Below, piece after piece: positions 24,103-35,208 of a stretch of DNA of 64,000 nt. The DNA is from Primulina eburnea (taxonomy: Eukaryota; Streptophyta; Magnoliopsida; Lamiales; Gesneriaceae): NCBI RefSeq assembly GCF_022965805.1, contig NC_133103.1:31373635-31437634 (forward strand). Reading direction: 5' to 3'. The notes beneath the pieces were generated by a model. That model made no database searches and had not been told where the DNA came from. It saw only the letters and a program-made list of their open reading frames with translations. How positions within the stretch are numbered: position 1 is the first letter of the stretch; each line of letters begins with the position of its first letter. Made by a program: the position numbers and the translations under genes.

Positions 24103-24140
<38 letters not shown>

Positions 24141-26255
24141 TTGGGATTTTCTTTTTGAAAGAAAATATAGGGTTCTTAAGTTCCTCTAGTAGCCAACCCC
24201 TTTCCCCTATGGTTTTTAAGCACTCACGTTTGATTAATAGTAAGAAACGTGCCACAAGTCGTCCCAGATCGGTTCACGCTTCTTCTCGCTTCGATATTCG
24301 TCGTATCGTGAGTAAAAATCATCAATGCATGTATACTCTTTCATTTTTCGGCATCGATATTGTCATAGTAAATATTTTGATGCATATTGTGTGTAAAAAT
24401 CCATATATGTTATGCAAAGTTTGAGCGATGATGCTTGGAACAACTTTTAGATATATATATAAAAAATGAATCTGCTGTCATTTCAAATACTGCGAAATTC
24501 AATCGGTTTTCTGGAAAACCTTCAACATATAAAACGTATTACTTTTTGATATCTTCGATTTGACAATAAATTCGTAATTTTTGAACAAGAGACGAGTGAG
24601 TTATGATCATTATCGTTTGGCTGCTCAAACTGTGATGCTATCAAAATGTGTTCTTCATGTTTTCTTGAGGTTTATTGGTTGCAGGCTTCGTTGGGAACCG
24701 TCGGGTAGTCACTACTACATTTAGGTATGTCATGTGTTGTGATTAGATGCTATTTGGTGTTTTGTTTTGGGTCGGAAAGGGTTTGGTTATAATAGAAATC
24801 GTGGGGAAGCGAATTATGTCGAATTTCGGGTTTATGGGATTGTGAAGCGTTGTGGTTGTGTGTTATTGCTTGGGGACGTTTGTATGGGTTTGAGTCAATG
24901 CCATAGCGTCCTAGGATGGGTCTCGATATGTTGGTTCACAGTCAGTATGATCGAGTTATGAGGATTAAGCCACAAGCGTAGTGATTTCAGCTGGTTTCCC
25001 ATTTTCCTAGGTAGACAGACCCGAAGCCAGACCCTGACACGGGGTCCGTGCCCTTGTTTCTTTCGAAGTGTGAAATTACAAAGTCTACACGGACCCAGAC
25101 CCGGTCGCGTACACGAGGTCCGTATTTTCCATTGCTTGGGAGATGTTCATACTCCATATTAGGATTGTTTCGGGGTCGATGTCATGGTTAGTATGATGAT
25201 TAAACATTGTTAAGTCCCGAGTGGTCTAGAAAGTCATAAGTTATTTAATTACTTCGGTGGTGAGTACGATCAGTACGGTTAAGTTATGGAATTTAAGTTC
25301 CATGAATAATGTGTTAGTATGTGCAGCAGTAACCCAAGCGAGATCCAACGAAGCCCTCAACGCTATGTAAGTATGTTCGACGTGCAAAAAAAATGTTTTA
25401 TGTTTTTGAGGTATGCAAATTGTTTTGTGACCAATTATATTATGGGTTTGGAATCCGGAGAACATTTCCAAGGACCTCTGCACCTCGGTAAAGCATGACC
25501 AGGTTTTGATCAGGATTGGAAAGCGGTAAAGCATGACAAGGGACCAATCCACCAGGTAAAACATGACCTGTGATCTTATGTATGTGGGAGTGGATGTTCG
25601 GTCGAAAAGCTGTGATGATCCCTGCTAGCACAGTATTGTGGTTTAATCTGATCAGGCGCATTATATTATGGGTCACTTACTTTGAAACATATCTCTATAC
25701 AAAAAAAAAATGATGATTATGCATGTTTATGTATGTATGAAGCAAGCACATTTATGAAAAATTTTATGAAATGATGGCACGTCTATGTTTATTTAAGTAT
25801 GTTTAAAGTTTAAATATGTATGTGCTACTTTAAAATGCATATGGTTTTATTATGTATTACTTGATATTCTAAGTTTATACATGTTGAGTCTTCAGACTCA
25901 CTAAACTTGATCGATGCAGGTGAGGACGAGTACGGGGAGGCGAGAGATGGGGACCAGTGAGTTGGCTCGGACTGTGCGGAGGACTAACCTGAGGACCGCT
26001 TAAGTTTTCAAGAATTTGATACATGTTAAATTCATTTACTCTGATTTTAACGAAATTACTTCATGTTGCTTAAACAAGTACTTTTTGCAAGCTCGTTTTG
26101 ATTGTTACATTGATGACATAGAAATAGTTTGTACTCGTTTATTTCAAATATTTAGTCAAGAATTTTATTTATATTGTTTTTTGAAAGATTATTACTTATT
26201 TAAGAAAAAAAAAATTCCGCAAATTTTACGTAGTTTTAATGTATGGTAGGTTACA
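23591..26255 (+). repeat. 3' LTR of element C
   Basis: About 2.67 kb. The start (TTTAGAACTC) aligns with the TGTAGTGCCC start of D's LTR and has lost the TG; the end is GTAGGTTACA. It contains two CA microsatellites (24070-24137), a cluster of ACGGACCC/GGGTCCG inverted repeats (25018-25125), the covarying hairpin module (25475-25580), and the GAGTCT/AGACTC hairpin (25886-25899). It abuts B's 3' LTR at 26256. Confidence 0.85.
25475..25580 (+). promoter_or_regulatory. Covarying hairpin module in the LTR of C
   Basis: An outer stem GGATTGG/CCAATCC encloses a GGTAAAGCATGAC segment and is followed by a hairpin with arms CAGGT and ACCTG around AAAACATG. The equivalent hairpins in D and E have arms CCCGTT and AACGGG around AAATTATG. 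Function unknown. Confidence 0.55.
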
Positions 26256-27066
26256 AACAATGTTACCCATCCACTGAGACTTGGCCTTACAGCTCATCGT
26301 ACACATATATCATCTGTCACAACCAACTCCGATCCCAGCCCTCAACAACATCATCATTTTCACCACTTATAAAAATTATGCATATACGTAAATTTTTCTT
26401 TAAATCAAGAATGTAACGTATTTTACGTAATTTTATAAAGAATCATACACATGATAATATAAACATTTAAAACATGTAAAATCGTGTTTAGGGCGCTGCC
26501 AGGACTAAAAACTCGATTCAGGTGCAAAATGACCATTTTGTCCCTGGAAACCCTAAAGACCATTTTGCCCCTGGAAACCCTAAATGACTATTTTGCCCCT
26601 GGACCTCAAAATTTCAACCCGAAGCTTATCAAGCTCCTTAAAACACCCTAAAACATATTTATAAGCATTTCTTAGACGTAAACTCGAGTTCGATTCCAAA
26701 CTTATGTGATTCGTTTTAAAACTTGGACCAGGGTCCCGGTTTTATCCCGAATCAACCCGAAACTTAACCAAACTTTTCCCAAATTCTTAACACACCTTAA
26801 TCACATCCAGCCCTTAAACCATCTAGACCAGTCCACTAAGCCCATCGAATAGCCCCTGCAAGCTGCTGGATTTTCGGCCCTTGCGAACCTCAGACCCTAG
26901 TAGCGCCAAACTCATGTTTTATCAATCCTAGACCTAACCCTCGAGGACTAGCCTTGGACCAGCCCTTCCTAGCCCATCTTAGGGCCCTCCTGGACGAACC
27001 TAAGCACAACTCAGAACCCAATGCATGCTGCAAACAACTCGCTAGCCACCCAAAACGCACAACCGT
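26256..27066 (-). repeat. 3' LTR of element B, first piece
   Basis: Aligns with about 2924-3760 of A's LTR. The U5-side end (about 690 bp by comparison with A) is missing where C's LTR abuts. It includes three tandem copies of a unit containing CATTTTGCCCCTGGAAACCC (about 26520-26605). Confidence 0.8.
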
Positions 27067-29224
27067 TGTGGGGACCCGGACGCTAATCATCTTTGGGATT
27101 TAATTATCAATTAAGATAAAACAGGGTCTAAAAATTTTTCATTTTAAAATATAACTGCGGAAGGTAATGGAATATAAATACTATACATGTCTGTATAAAA
27201 TACATTTCAGTATTAAAGTACAACAAGCTAATTTAAGGTGCAACTACTAAAGTCCAGTAATAAAACCAAGTCTACTGTAAGTCCGGAATCACCACGCTAC
27301 ACTCGTCTTCTCTCCTCATCATCTTGACCCTGATCCAGTCCCATCTGTTGTCATGCACACATACAAAACAAGACAACAGCCGGATAACTCCGGTGAGAAA
27401 TAAATCCCAGTATAAAACATGGTAAACATGTATATACATAAAATAATTCATGAAACATGCTGTCACGAATAAAATCAAAACATTAGATTTCATAAGCTAT
27501 GAAATCTAATCACAACAAGCATGCACTTCAAATCAGCTAAACGTGCATATAAACAATCTAAATCATACAAACATGCTATCATAACTGAAAGTAATAATGA
27601 TGGGTCCCATGATCTAGGAGCCACATCCATATGAGCATGCAGTCCTAATCAAATCATGTCTAGACTCGACTCAACTATAACTCTAGGGATCCCGGGGTGA
27701 ATAAGACGTCACTACCTACCCTCCAATCGGGGTAATGTACGTCTCACTCCTAGACTTCGGTCTGAGCTGTATCAACGGCGGCAATAAGAGTAATACCTAC
27801 TCCTATGCTGAGATACACCGAAACGTCTAGCTATTTGACAATGCCTGTCAAAGACTCTCCTATCTTAGATGCAATGAATAAGAATTTGTAAACACAGCAT
27901 AATCATATCCATAACTGAATATCTCAATTATCTTACCTGCTTGAATACAATTCTATAATCAAAGCATAATCAGGTAACAGTATAAACAATAATCTAGTAT
28001 GTGATTTTATTGGGAAACTCAGATTAATCTAATTTGAGTTATGCTTCCCGAATATCACATGAATTATACCTTTGTCTTCCTGATCTGATGAAGAAGACGT
28101 CTCGAAGTCGAATTTGTCCATATCTGATCTGTCCATATCTGATCTGAAATGACAATAACCAATACACTGTATCAATGTGTAATCCAATTCACAATCTGTC
28201 TGGTCAATATCTGAATAATCTACAATCTGATTCATATCAACAGTATCACAAGATAACAGAAACCAATACTGAATCTGATCAATCTGTACCACTGATGTTT
28301 AGACGGTATAACAATACAGTCTTGTAACCCCGTCAGTCTTAACATCCCAATTATAATATCAGAATTCCTAATAAATCTCAGTACAATCTATAACCTCAAT
28401 ATCTGTACACTTTAAAATGAATAACAGCATAATTCTGATAGCAATCTCAATCAAATCAACTCTAAAATTCATAACAATTCCATAAACAATCTGTTTCTAA
28501 ATCTGACTTCGATTCTACAATATCTACGGTAGCAGAAATCCCATATCTGAATCGTATTCAATTCTAACAACATCATAAATTCAAATCTTGTCTAAACGTA
28601 ATAAAACTTACGTCCAGTTGTAGCCTGTGTTGATAGGAACACGGTACTGAAGTCGGATTCTAATTAAGACGGACGGATTTCTCACAAAAGGCGTAAGGAT
28701 TTCTGGAGGAATTTCTCGACCCTTTCTCGATTTCTTTCGTTTCTCTCTTCTCTGAAAGATTAGCATGTGTATATATATATATATACATTCGAAACATGCA
28801 AGAAGGCAAGTGGCTCGTCTCGCCTATTCCACGTCTCGCGCTCGAGCGGTAAGAAAGTACCGCTCGGGCGCGACACTTTCTGTTCAAATACTCGGGTGGT
28901 TATCCATTGGCGCTCGAGCGGTAATTTTCTACCGCTCGGGCGCCATATATTCTGCCCCAAGCCTACTCTTACGGAATACTGTCGCTCGGGCGGTTCTTTT
29001 CTACCGCTCGGGCGCCGAACATTCTGCCCAACTTCCATATTTGTGGTGGATTGGCGCTCGGGCGGTCCTTTTCTACCGCTCGAGCGCCGAAGGTTCTGTC
29101 CAACTTCTTGGCTAACCACGCAACAACGCTCGATCTCGGCATATTGGTTCATTTGAGTTCTTATGACTTCAATTACGTCACTCAATCAACGTCTGATTAC
29201 AATAATTAAATCTCGGGCATTACA
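27067..29224 (-). mobile_element. Solo LTR of a Ty3/gypsy-type element (ACCGT duplication)
   Basis: 2158 bp, TGTGGGGACCCGG to CTCGGGCATTACA on the plus strand, flanked by ACCGT at 27062-27066 and 29225-29229. Core blocks match P's LTR (CATCTGTTGTCATGCACACA, the CCGGATAACTCCGG arms, the paired CTAGACTTCGGT and ACCGAAACGTCTAG words). On the minus strand a hairpin array (28833-29091) precedes a TATA repeat at about 28768-28786. No internal sequence remains. Confidence 0.93.
28833..29091. repeat. Four long hairpins in the solo LTR
   Basis: Each unit has a left arm like GGCGCTCGAGCGGTA and a right arm like TACCGCTCGGGCGCC, 13-15 bp each, around a 5-7 base loop (AAGAAAG, ATTTTC, CTTTTC types). Units lie at about 28833-28872, 28911-28945, 28981-29016 and 29053-29089. 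The spacers between them share TTCTGTCC/TTCTGCCC words, so unit plus spacer is about 70 bp. Confidence 0.9.
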
Positions 29225-30388
29225 ACCGTGACACTCCCTTCACCTGTCTCCTTCGTGTGGCCCTAAGGTCAAGACCAGTGGTGTTCGAGCCTTTCCAGTA
29301 CATGACTCAGACCCACCGATTTCTAGTCCAAGGCCTGGAGCCACCCTCGCACTGTCGGCTTCCCTTCTATCATCCGATTTACCCGACACCTTGAACAAAG
29401 CTCTCGATCCAGACAATTCCCTCTCAAGCTCGACAACCCGAGAATCCAGCACCTATCACAACTTCATCCTCGACGTGTGCAGCCCCTTAAGGTCCTAATT
29501 CTTGCATCCACTTGCACCAAAATCAAGAAAACATGAGAATAAAACAAAAAGGATTTACTTTCATGTCAAATCTTTTCTAAAACCGAAACCTCGAGATAGA
29601 TCAATAAATTCTCATGCATTTACATATACATGAACACATAGCATGAATGATGAGAAAAGAATAATACAAAGAATGCCGTAACGTTTTTACGATTGAAAAC
29701 TCAAAGATACGCGCGTAGGACTAGCACCAGATAAGCGGGGAAGGAGCTTGCTTTGAAAATTATGCAGGAAATCGAGGTTGCTGTTGAAGAAGGTTTAAAA
29801 ATAGCTGCTGATGGAGGGGAGGGGCGGCCGTGGGTTTGGTAGTAGGTTTAGGGTATATTAAGCTAGGTTAAGTTAGTATAATAACCTACTAATGGGTCCT
29901 TAATTAAATTTTAAAAGGATAAAAAGGGTGGGTTTTGAGCTCATTAAGCATTAACGCAAACCCATCAAGCCCAATAACACTCCCGAAATATATTTCGTTT
30001 TGATACATTTTAGAAAATATTGTCCGAACCCTCAAAAAGTCCTTCGAATCGCTAAAATTTGTGTACCGGTAAAAATATAACTCGGCAAGTAAAAATACCA
30101 ACCAAGGCCCATTTTACAAAATCATACTTAAAAACACCTAATATTAAATAATTAAAATTAATTATTCAACAAAAATATTTTATTGATTAACCCCGGTCTC
30201 TGTTACTCGTTCGAACTCGAAATTCAACTTAAAGCCCTAATGCATGAAACATAAAAAAATCTTGAAATAAACCCTAGCCATGCAATAATCTTGCATTAAA
30301 TGCATAAAAATCATTAAATACATATTTTAAATAAAACCCTAGATTGCATGCATTTAGGTTACATAGTTCGAATTTCCCGGACCTTACA
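29225..30388 (-). repeat. 3' LTR of element B, second piece
   Basis: This continues B's LTR after the solo LTR and ends at 30388, where the minus strand starts TGTAAGGTCCGGG. No gene is present. Confidence 0.82.
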
Positions 30389-30402
30389 ATTCTCCCCCCT
30401 TA
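30389..30402 (-). other. Polypurine tract of element B
   Basis: The minus strand reads TAAGGGGGGAGAAT directly upstream of the 3' LTR start. Confidence 0.85.
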
Positions 30403-32993
30403 CAACAAAATTTTGTCCTCGAAATTTAAAACATACTGAATAACTCCTCATCTTGGACTCCGTCTCCCAAGTAGCCTTCTCCTCGGAATGATTTAGCCAC
30501 TTAACTCTGACCATGTGGATCACCTTGTTTCGGAGCCTCCTCTCATGTATGTCCAATATCTTAGTGGGTCTCTCCTCGAAAGACAGGTTCGGTGTCAGCT
30601 GAAGTGGCTCATAGTTCAGCACATGTGAAGGATTCGACATGTACTTCTGCAGCATGGAGACATGTAACACATTATGAACTCCCACTAGGTTCGGCGGTAA
30701 TGCAACTCTATATGCGAGTGTCCAACTCTCTCTAGGATCTCAAATGGCCCTCTATATATCTAGGACTGATCTTGCCCTTCTTCCCAAATATCATCACACC
30801 ATTCATCGGTGCGACCTTCACGAACACATGATCATCTACAGCAAACTCAAGATCTATGCGTCGATGATCTGCGTAACTCTTCTGCTGGCTCTAAGCGGTC
30901 TTCATCCTATCTCGGATCTTGACCACTAACTCTGTAGTCTGATTGACAATATCTGGCCCTATATCTGCCATCTCTCCTCTGTCGTCCCAATACACTTGAG
31001 ACCTGCACTTCCTCATGTATGCCTCATATGGAGCCACACCAGTCGATGTATGATAACTGTTGTTGTATGTGAACTCCACAAGAGGTAACTTTGGCTCCCA
31101 ACTGCCTTGGAATTCGATCACACAAGCTCTGAGCAGATCCTCCAATATCTAAATCACCCTCTCCGACTGTCCATCGATCTGAGGATTGAAACAGTTTTGA
31201 ATAGCAGCTTAGTACCCAATGCCTAATGCAGACTCTTCCAGAAAGCATATGTGAATCTCGGATCCCTGTCTGACACGATGGACATTGGAATCCCATGCAG
31301 CCTGGATATCTCTCTGATGTACAGAACTGCGTAATGAGTCATGGAAAAAAGTATGCTGGTTTAGTGAGCCGATCAACTATCACCCAAATGGCATTATACC
31401 CACCAGTCGTCCTCGGAAGCCCTATCACGAATTCCATGGTAATGTTCTCCCATTTGAACTCGGGAATAGGGAGTGGTATCAGCTTCCCTGCAGGTCTCGG
31501 ATGCTCGGCCTTAACCTGATGACATGTCAAACACTCGGATACGAAACACAGAATATCCCGCTTTATGCCCGGCCACCAATAAAGATACTGAAGATCCTTA
31601 TACATCTTCGTACTCCATGGATGGATGGAGTACGGGGTGTTGTGGGCCTCACTCAATATATCTGCTATTAGGGAATCACTGTTGAAACACATAGTCGGTC
31701 CCAATAACTGACTATGCCATTCACAACTGTATAAAACCTCCAGCCCTTAGCCTCATCCCTCTGTCTCCACTTTTGTAACGGCTCATCCGACACCTACCCC
31801 GCTCGGATCCTGTCTCTCAATGTCGGCTGTACTGCAAGGGTAGAAAGACTAGGGGAGTTGCCCCTGGCATAAACTACAAGCTCAAACTGCAGAATATATG
31901 CCTTCAACGGTTTCAGTACTGACAACTGAGTGATCACTTCAGTCTTCTTGCTCAGGCATCAGCAACTACATTAGCCTTACCCAGATGTTAGCTAATGTCG
32001 CATTCATAATCCTTCACTATCTCTAGCCACCTCCGCTCTCTCATATTCAGCTCTTTCTGTGTGAAGAAGTACTTCAGACTATTGTGGTCAGTGAAAATCC
32101 TGCACTTCTCCCCATACAAATAATGTCTCTAATTCTTCAAGATCAATACCACTGCCACTAGCTCGAGGTCATGAGTCGGATAATTCTGCTCATTGACCTT
32201 CAACTGTCGGGACGCATAAACTTTAACTCTGTCATGCAGCATCAACACTGAGCCCAACCCAAGCTTCGAAGCATCTGTATATACCACAAACTCTCCTTGT
32301 CCTAATGGCATAGCTAGAAATGGTGCCATGAACAACGCCTGTTTCAACCGGTCAAAACTCTTCTGGCAGTTCGGTCCCCAAACAAACTTCACATTCTTCT
32401 TCGTCAGGACGGTTAATGTCACTACAATAGAAGAGAAGCCCTAAATAAACTTTATATAATATCCAGCCAATCCCAAGAAGCTACAGATCTCTGTCACGCT
32501 CTTAGGAACTGGCCAATCTCTGACTGCTTCAATTTTACTGGGGTCGACCTCTATACCATCCTTAGATACATGGCCCAAGAATGCCACTCTCTCTAGCCAA
32601 AACTCGCACCTACTGAACTTGACATACAGTCGTATGTCCTGTAAAGCCTGCAGTATGGTCCTCAGATGCTGATTGTGCTCCCCTTTGCTCTTCAAATAGA
32701 TCAGGATTTCGTCAATGAAAACTATGACGAACTGGTCCAAATATGGCTGAAACACGCGATTCATGAGAACCATGAAGATCGCTGGCTCGTTAGTCAGACG
32801 GAAGGGCATCACCAAAAACTCATAATGCCCATAATGCATCTTGAATGTCGTCTTATGCATGTCAGACTCTCTTACTTTCAGCTGATGGTATCCAGAGCAG
32901 AGATCTATCTTCGAGAATAATGATGATTCTTGAAGCTGATCAAATAAATCCTCGATCTTGGATAGGTGCATTTCCACTATCTCTAGCCCCTGT
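30403..32993 (-). pseudogene. Element B pol (RT to chromodomain), multiply broken
   Basis: The minus strand enters RT abruptly at about 32990 ([20 protein letters not shown]), continues with [11 protein letters not shown] and [13 protein letters not shown] (active site FIDD changed to FIDE), RNase H ([26 protein letters not shown]), the integrase zinc region (SEAHNTPYSIHP, FVSECLTCHQV), part of the core (NITMEFVIGLP, in which the first catalytic D is E), and a chromodomain (GVHNVLHVSMLQKYM, ILDIHERRLRNKV). Stops and frameshifts lie between these blocks, for example near 32440, 32127, 31985 and 31300. RT's N-terminal part, protease and gag's 3' half are deleted at the junction near 32990. Confidence 0.88.
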
Positions 32994-33290
32994 CAAACTT
33001 CTTGATGAATTCTGCTACAGACGAGTCCCCTTGTCAGAGACTCATAAACTCCATCGTCAGGCGGCCCTTGACGTCTGCTGGAAAATACTTACCGTAGAAT
33101 TCCTCCTCGAACTGATCCCACGTGAGTGTAGCCATGTTCAACCCATGCGATGCTCCCTCCAACCAAAGGGATGCATCATCTCTCAACATAAAAGTGTTGC
33201 ACCCGACCCGGTCGCCATCCATCATCTGCAAATAGTGGAAATGTAGCTCCAAGGATCGAATCCAACCCTTCGCTACGAAAGGGCAGTAGT
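32994..33290 (-). pseudogene. Element B gag, capsid part
   Basis: Reads [73 protein letters not shown]: the gag capsid domain seen in A and D. It ends abruptly into RT near 32993. Its upstream part is separated by element P and resumes at 41804. Confidence 0.87.
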
Positions 33291-33295
33291 ACCTC

Positions 33296-35106
33296 TGTGG
33301 GGACCCGGGCTCTAACTCAATTCTTTTGGGATTTAATTGGATCTTTGTTCGAAAATGTGGGTCAAAATTTTACTTTTAACTGTAATTCAAATGTATTAAC
33401 TAAAGCATAACATATCTCGATAGAAATTAAACAACGTAATGTACATACAAGTCTGTTCGTACAAACATACACTAGTGTTCAAATGATAACTATAAACATA
33501 AGTAGTACAAGTTTCATAAGAAAACACTAGTAATCTGCAATGCCCGAAATCTCCACGCTATCATCATCTCTCATCTAGCTCGTGACCCCGATCCTGCCCC
33601 ACCTGTTGCCATGCACACATACAGACACGACAACAGCCGGATAACTCCGGTGAGAACATATCCCAGTATAAAACATGGATGCATGCAATGTAATAAATCA
33701 TGTACAAATGCATAACATAAATCAAGTAACATGAATATAAATCTAAACATGTAGTAGAATACAAATCTGTATTCAACATTCAAATCTTGACTCGACTCTT
33801 TTCTAATCTAGGGATCCCGGTGTGAATAAGACGGTCTGTTACCTACCCAACCACTCGGGGCAACGGTACGTCTTATTCCTAGACTTCGGTCAACTCTGTA
33901 TCGAGGGTCTACACATATAACAAATCTGCTCCTATGCGTCGATACACCGAAACGTCTAGTTTTGGCAAGTCTGCCAATCTCTCCTATCTCAGGACTCGAA
34001 TATAAATCAATAAACAAAGCATTACATAATCAAATGTAATAACAATCTAGTATGTGATTTAGGGAAACTCGTATCAAATCTGAATCGAGTTGTGCAATCC
34101 CGTGACCACATGAATTATACCTTTCTTGCCGAATCGTCGATGTCGTCGTCGAAGTCTCGAGTTCACAATAGCCAATACAAATCTGAAATGGCATAGTCAA
34201 GGTGCACTCTATCAATATACATCTCAAACAACTCAATAAACATAACTGAAATCGGTTTCAATACAATTCGACAGCGTAACGACGTAGTTCTTCAATACCG
34301 ATAACTCCACCATAACATGATCAATCATAATTAACTCATGAACTCATCAACCTCAATACATAAGCCGAAATCTGTACCATTTTAACGTAATACATGCTGG
34401 AAACTAACAATCGTGGCAAATAACATCCGTTTCTTGATGCGGTTGCGAATATACCATGCTCAACACCTCAAGAACACAATATAACTAACATATCACCATT
34501 TCTCCAACATCTATAATTCAAACCATGTTGAAAATGAACCATACTTACATCCTTAGCTAGCTCTTGTTGCAAGGATCATAAATCCGGGCTCGGAATAAAA
34601 ATCGGATCTCTAAATCTTGCACAATCTAAATCACAACTTGAAAGAAGTTTGAAGGATTTCTTGGGAGCTCTCGGTTCTTGTTATGGAGCAATTCTGAAAA
34701 TGAAGACTCAGCAGCTTGTCATATATATATACGTGCCATGTGTCAAGACGAAATTCAAAGGTGGCATTTTCGCATGCAAACCGCGGGTGCGGCAACTCAA
34801 GAGCGCGGGTGCGCTGTGCTCACGGCAAATTAATCTAACGTTGCAGCACCTAGACCGCGGGTGCGGTCCTTACATGACCGCGGGTGCGGTCTCACACCGC
34901 GGGTGCGGTCGTGCTAGCACCGCGGGTGCGGTGTCTGTTCGCACAATTTCACTAATTTCCTCTTAATGCACCGCGGTTGCTGTATCTCTAACACCGCGGG
35001 TGCGGTGTGGCTTCGGCCATGCTTCAAAAATTCCACTCTATATGTCATGCATTCTCATGGTTTCAAGTCTCACATCAATGCCAATTGACAATTCTCGAGC
35101 CTTGCA
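33296..35106 (-). repeat. 3' LTR of element P
   Basis: 1811 bp. On the minus strand it starts TGCAAGGCTCGAG and ends GGGTCCCCACA. It carries the palindrome array (34780-35008), a TATA stretch (34719-34732), two inverted-repeat pairs near 33824-33959 and the CCGGATAACTCCGG arms (about 33636-33649). Confidence 0.96.
34780..35008. repeat. ACCGCGGGTGCGGT palindrome array in the 3' LTR of P
   Basis: Eight units at about 34780, 34802, 34853, 34876, 34894, 34918, 34969 (degenerate) and 34991. The stem ACCGC/GCGGT encloses GGGT. One unit reads AGCGCGGGTGCGCT, a paired change. Outer bases also pair in different ways (GACC with GGTC, CACC with GGTG). The array stops about 50 bp before the TATA stretch. 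Confidence 0.9.
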
Positions 35107-35120
35107 TTTCTCCCCCTCTT
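35107..35120 (-). other. Polypurine tract of element P
   Basis: The minus strand reads AAGAGGGGGAGAAA immediately before the 3' LTR. Confidence 0.9.
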
Positions 35121-35208
35121 AGACAAGAGTTCGTCCTCGAACTCACAAGCAATTATTCATGCAGTTATATACAAAATTGTAAAGTCAAATCGGGAAGAAA
35201 GACTCACA

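Noticed and set aside
24069..24137. CA microsatellite as a regulatory site
   Set aside because: Simple repeats recur at the same place in the C, D and E LTRs (43926, 51437, 55620-55700); no evidence of function beyond being part of the LTR.
28760..29185. Open frames on both strands with repeated RSSG and PSGRK words
   Set aside because: They are translations of the hairpin array in the solo LTR.
32985..33000. Gag-RT fusion in B as a new protein
   Set aside because: The junction is an internal deletion in a multiply broken element, not a maintained fusion.
34780..35008. CRISPR-like array in P's LTR
   Set aside because: Repeats are too short and uneven, and an almost identical array is found in the other LTR of the same element.
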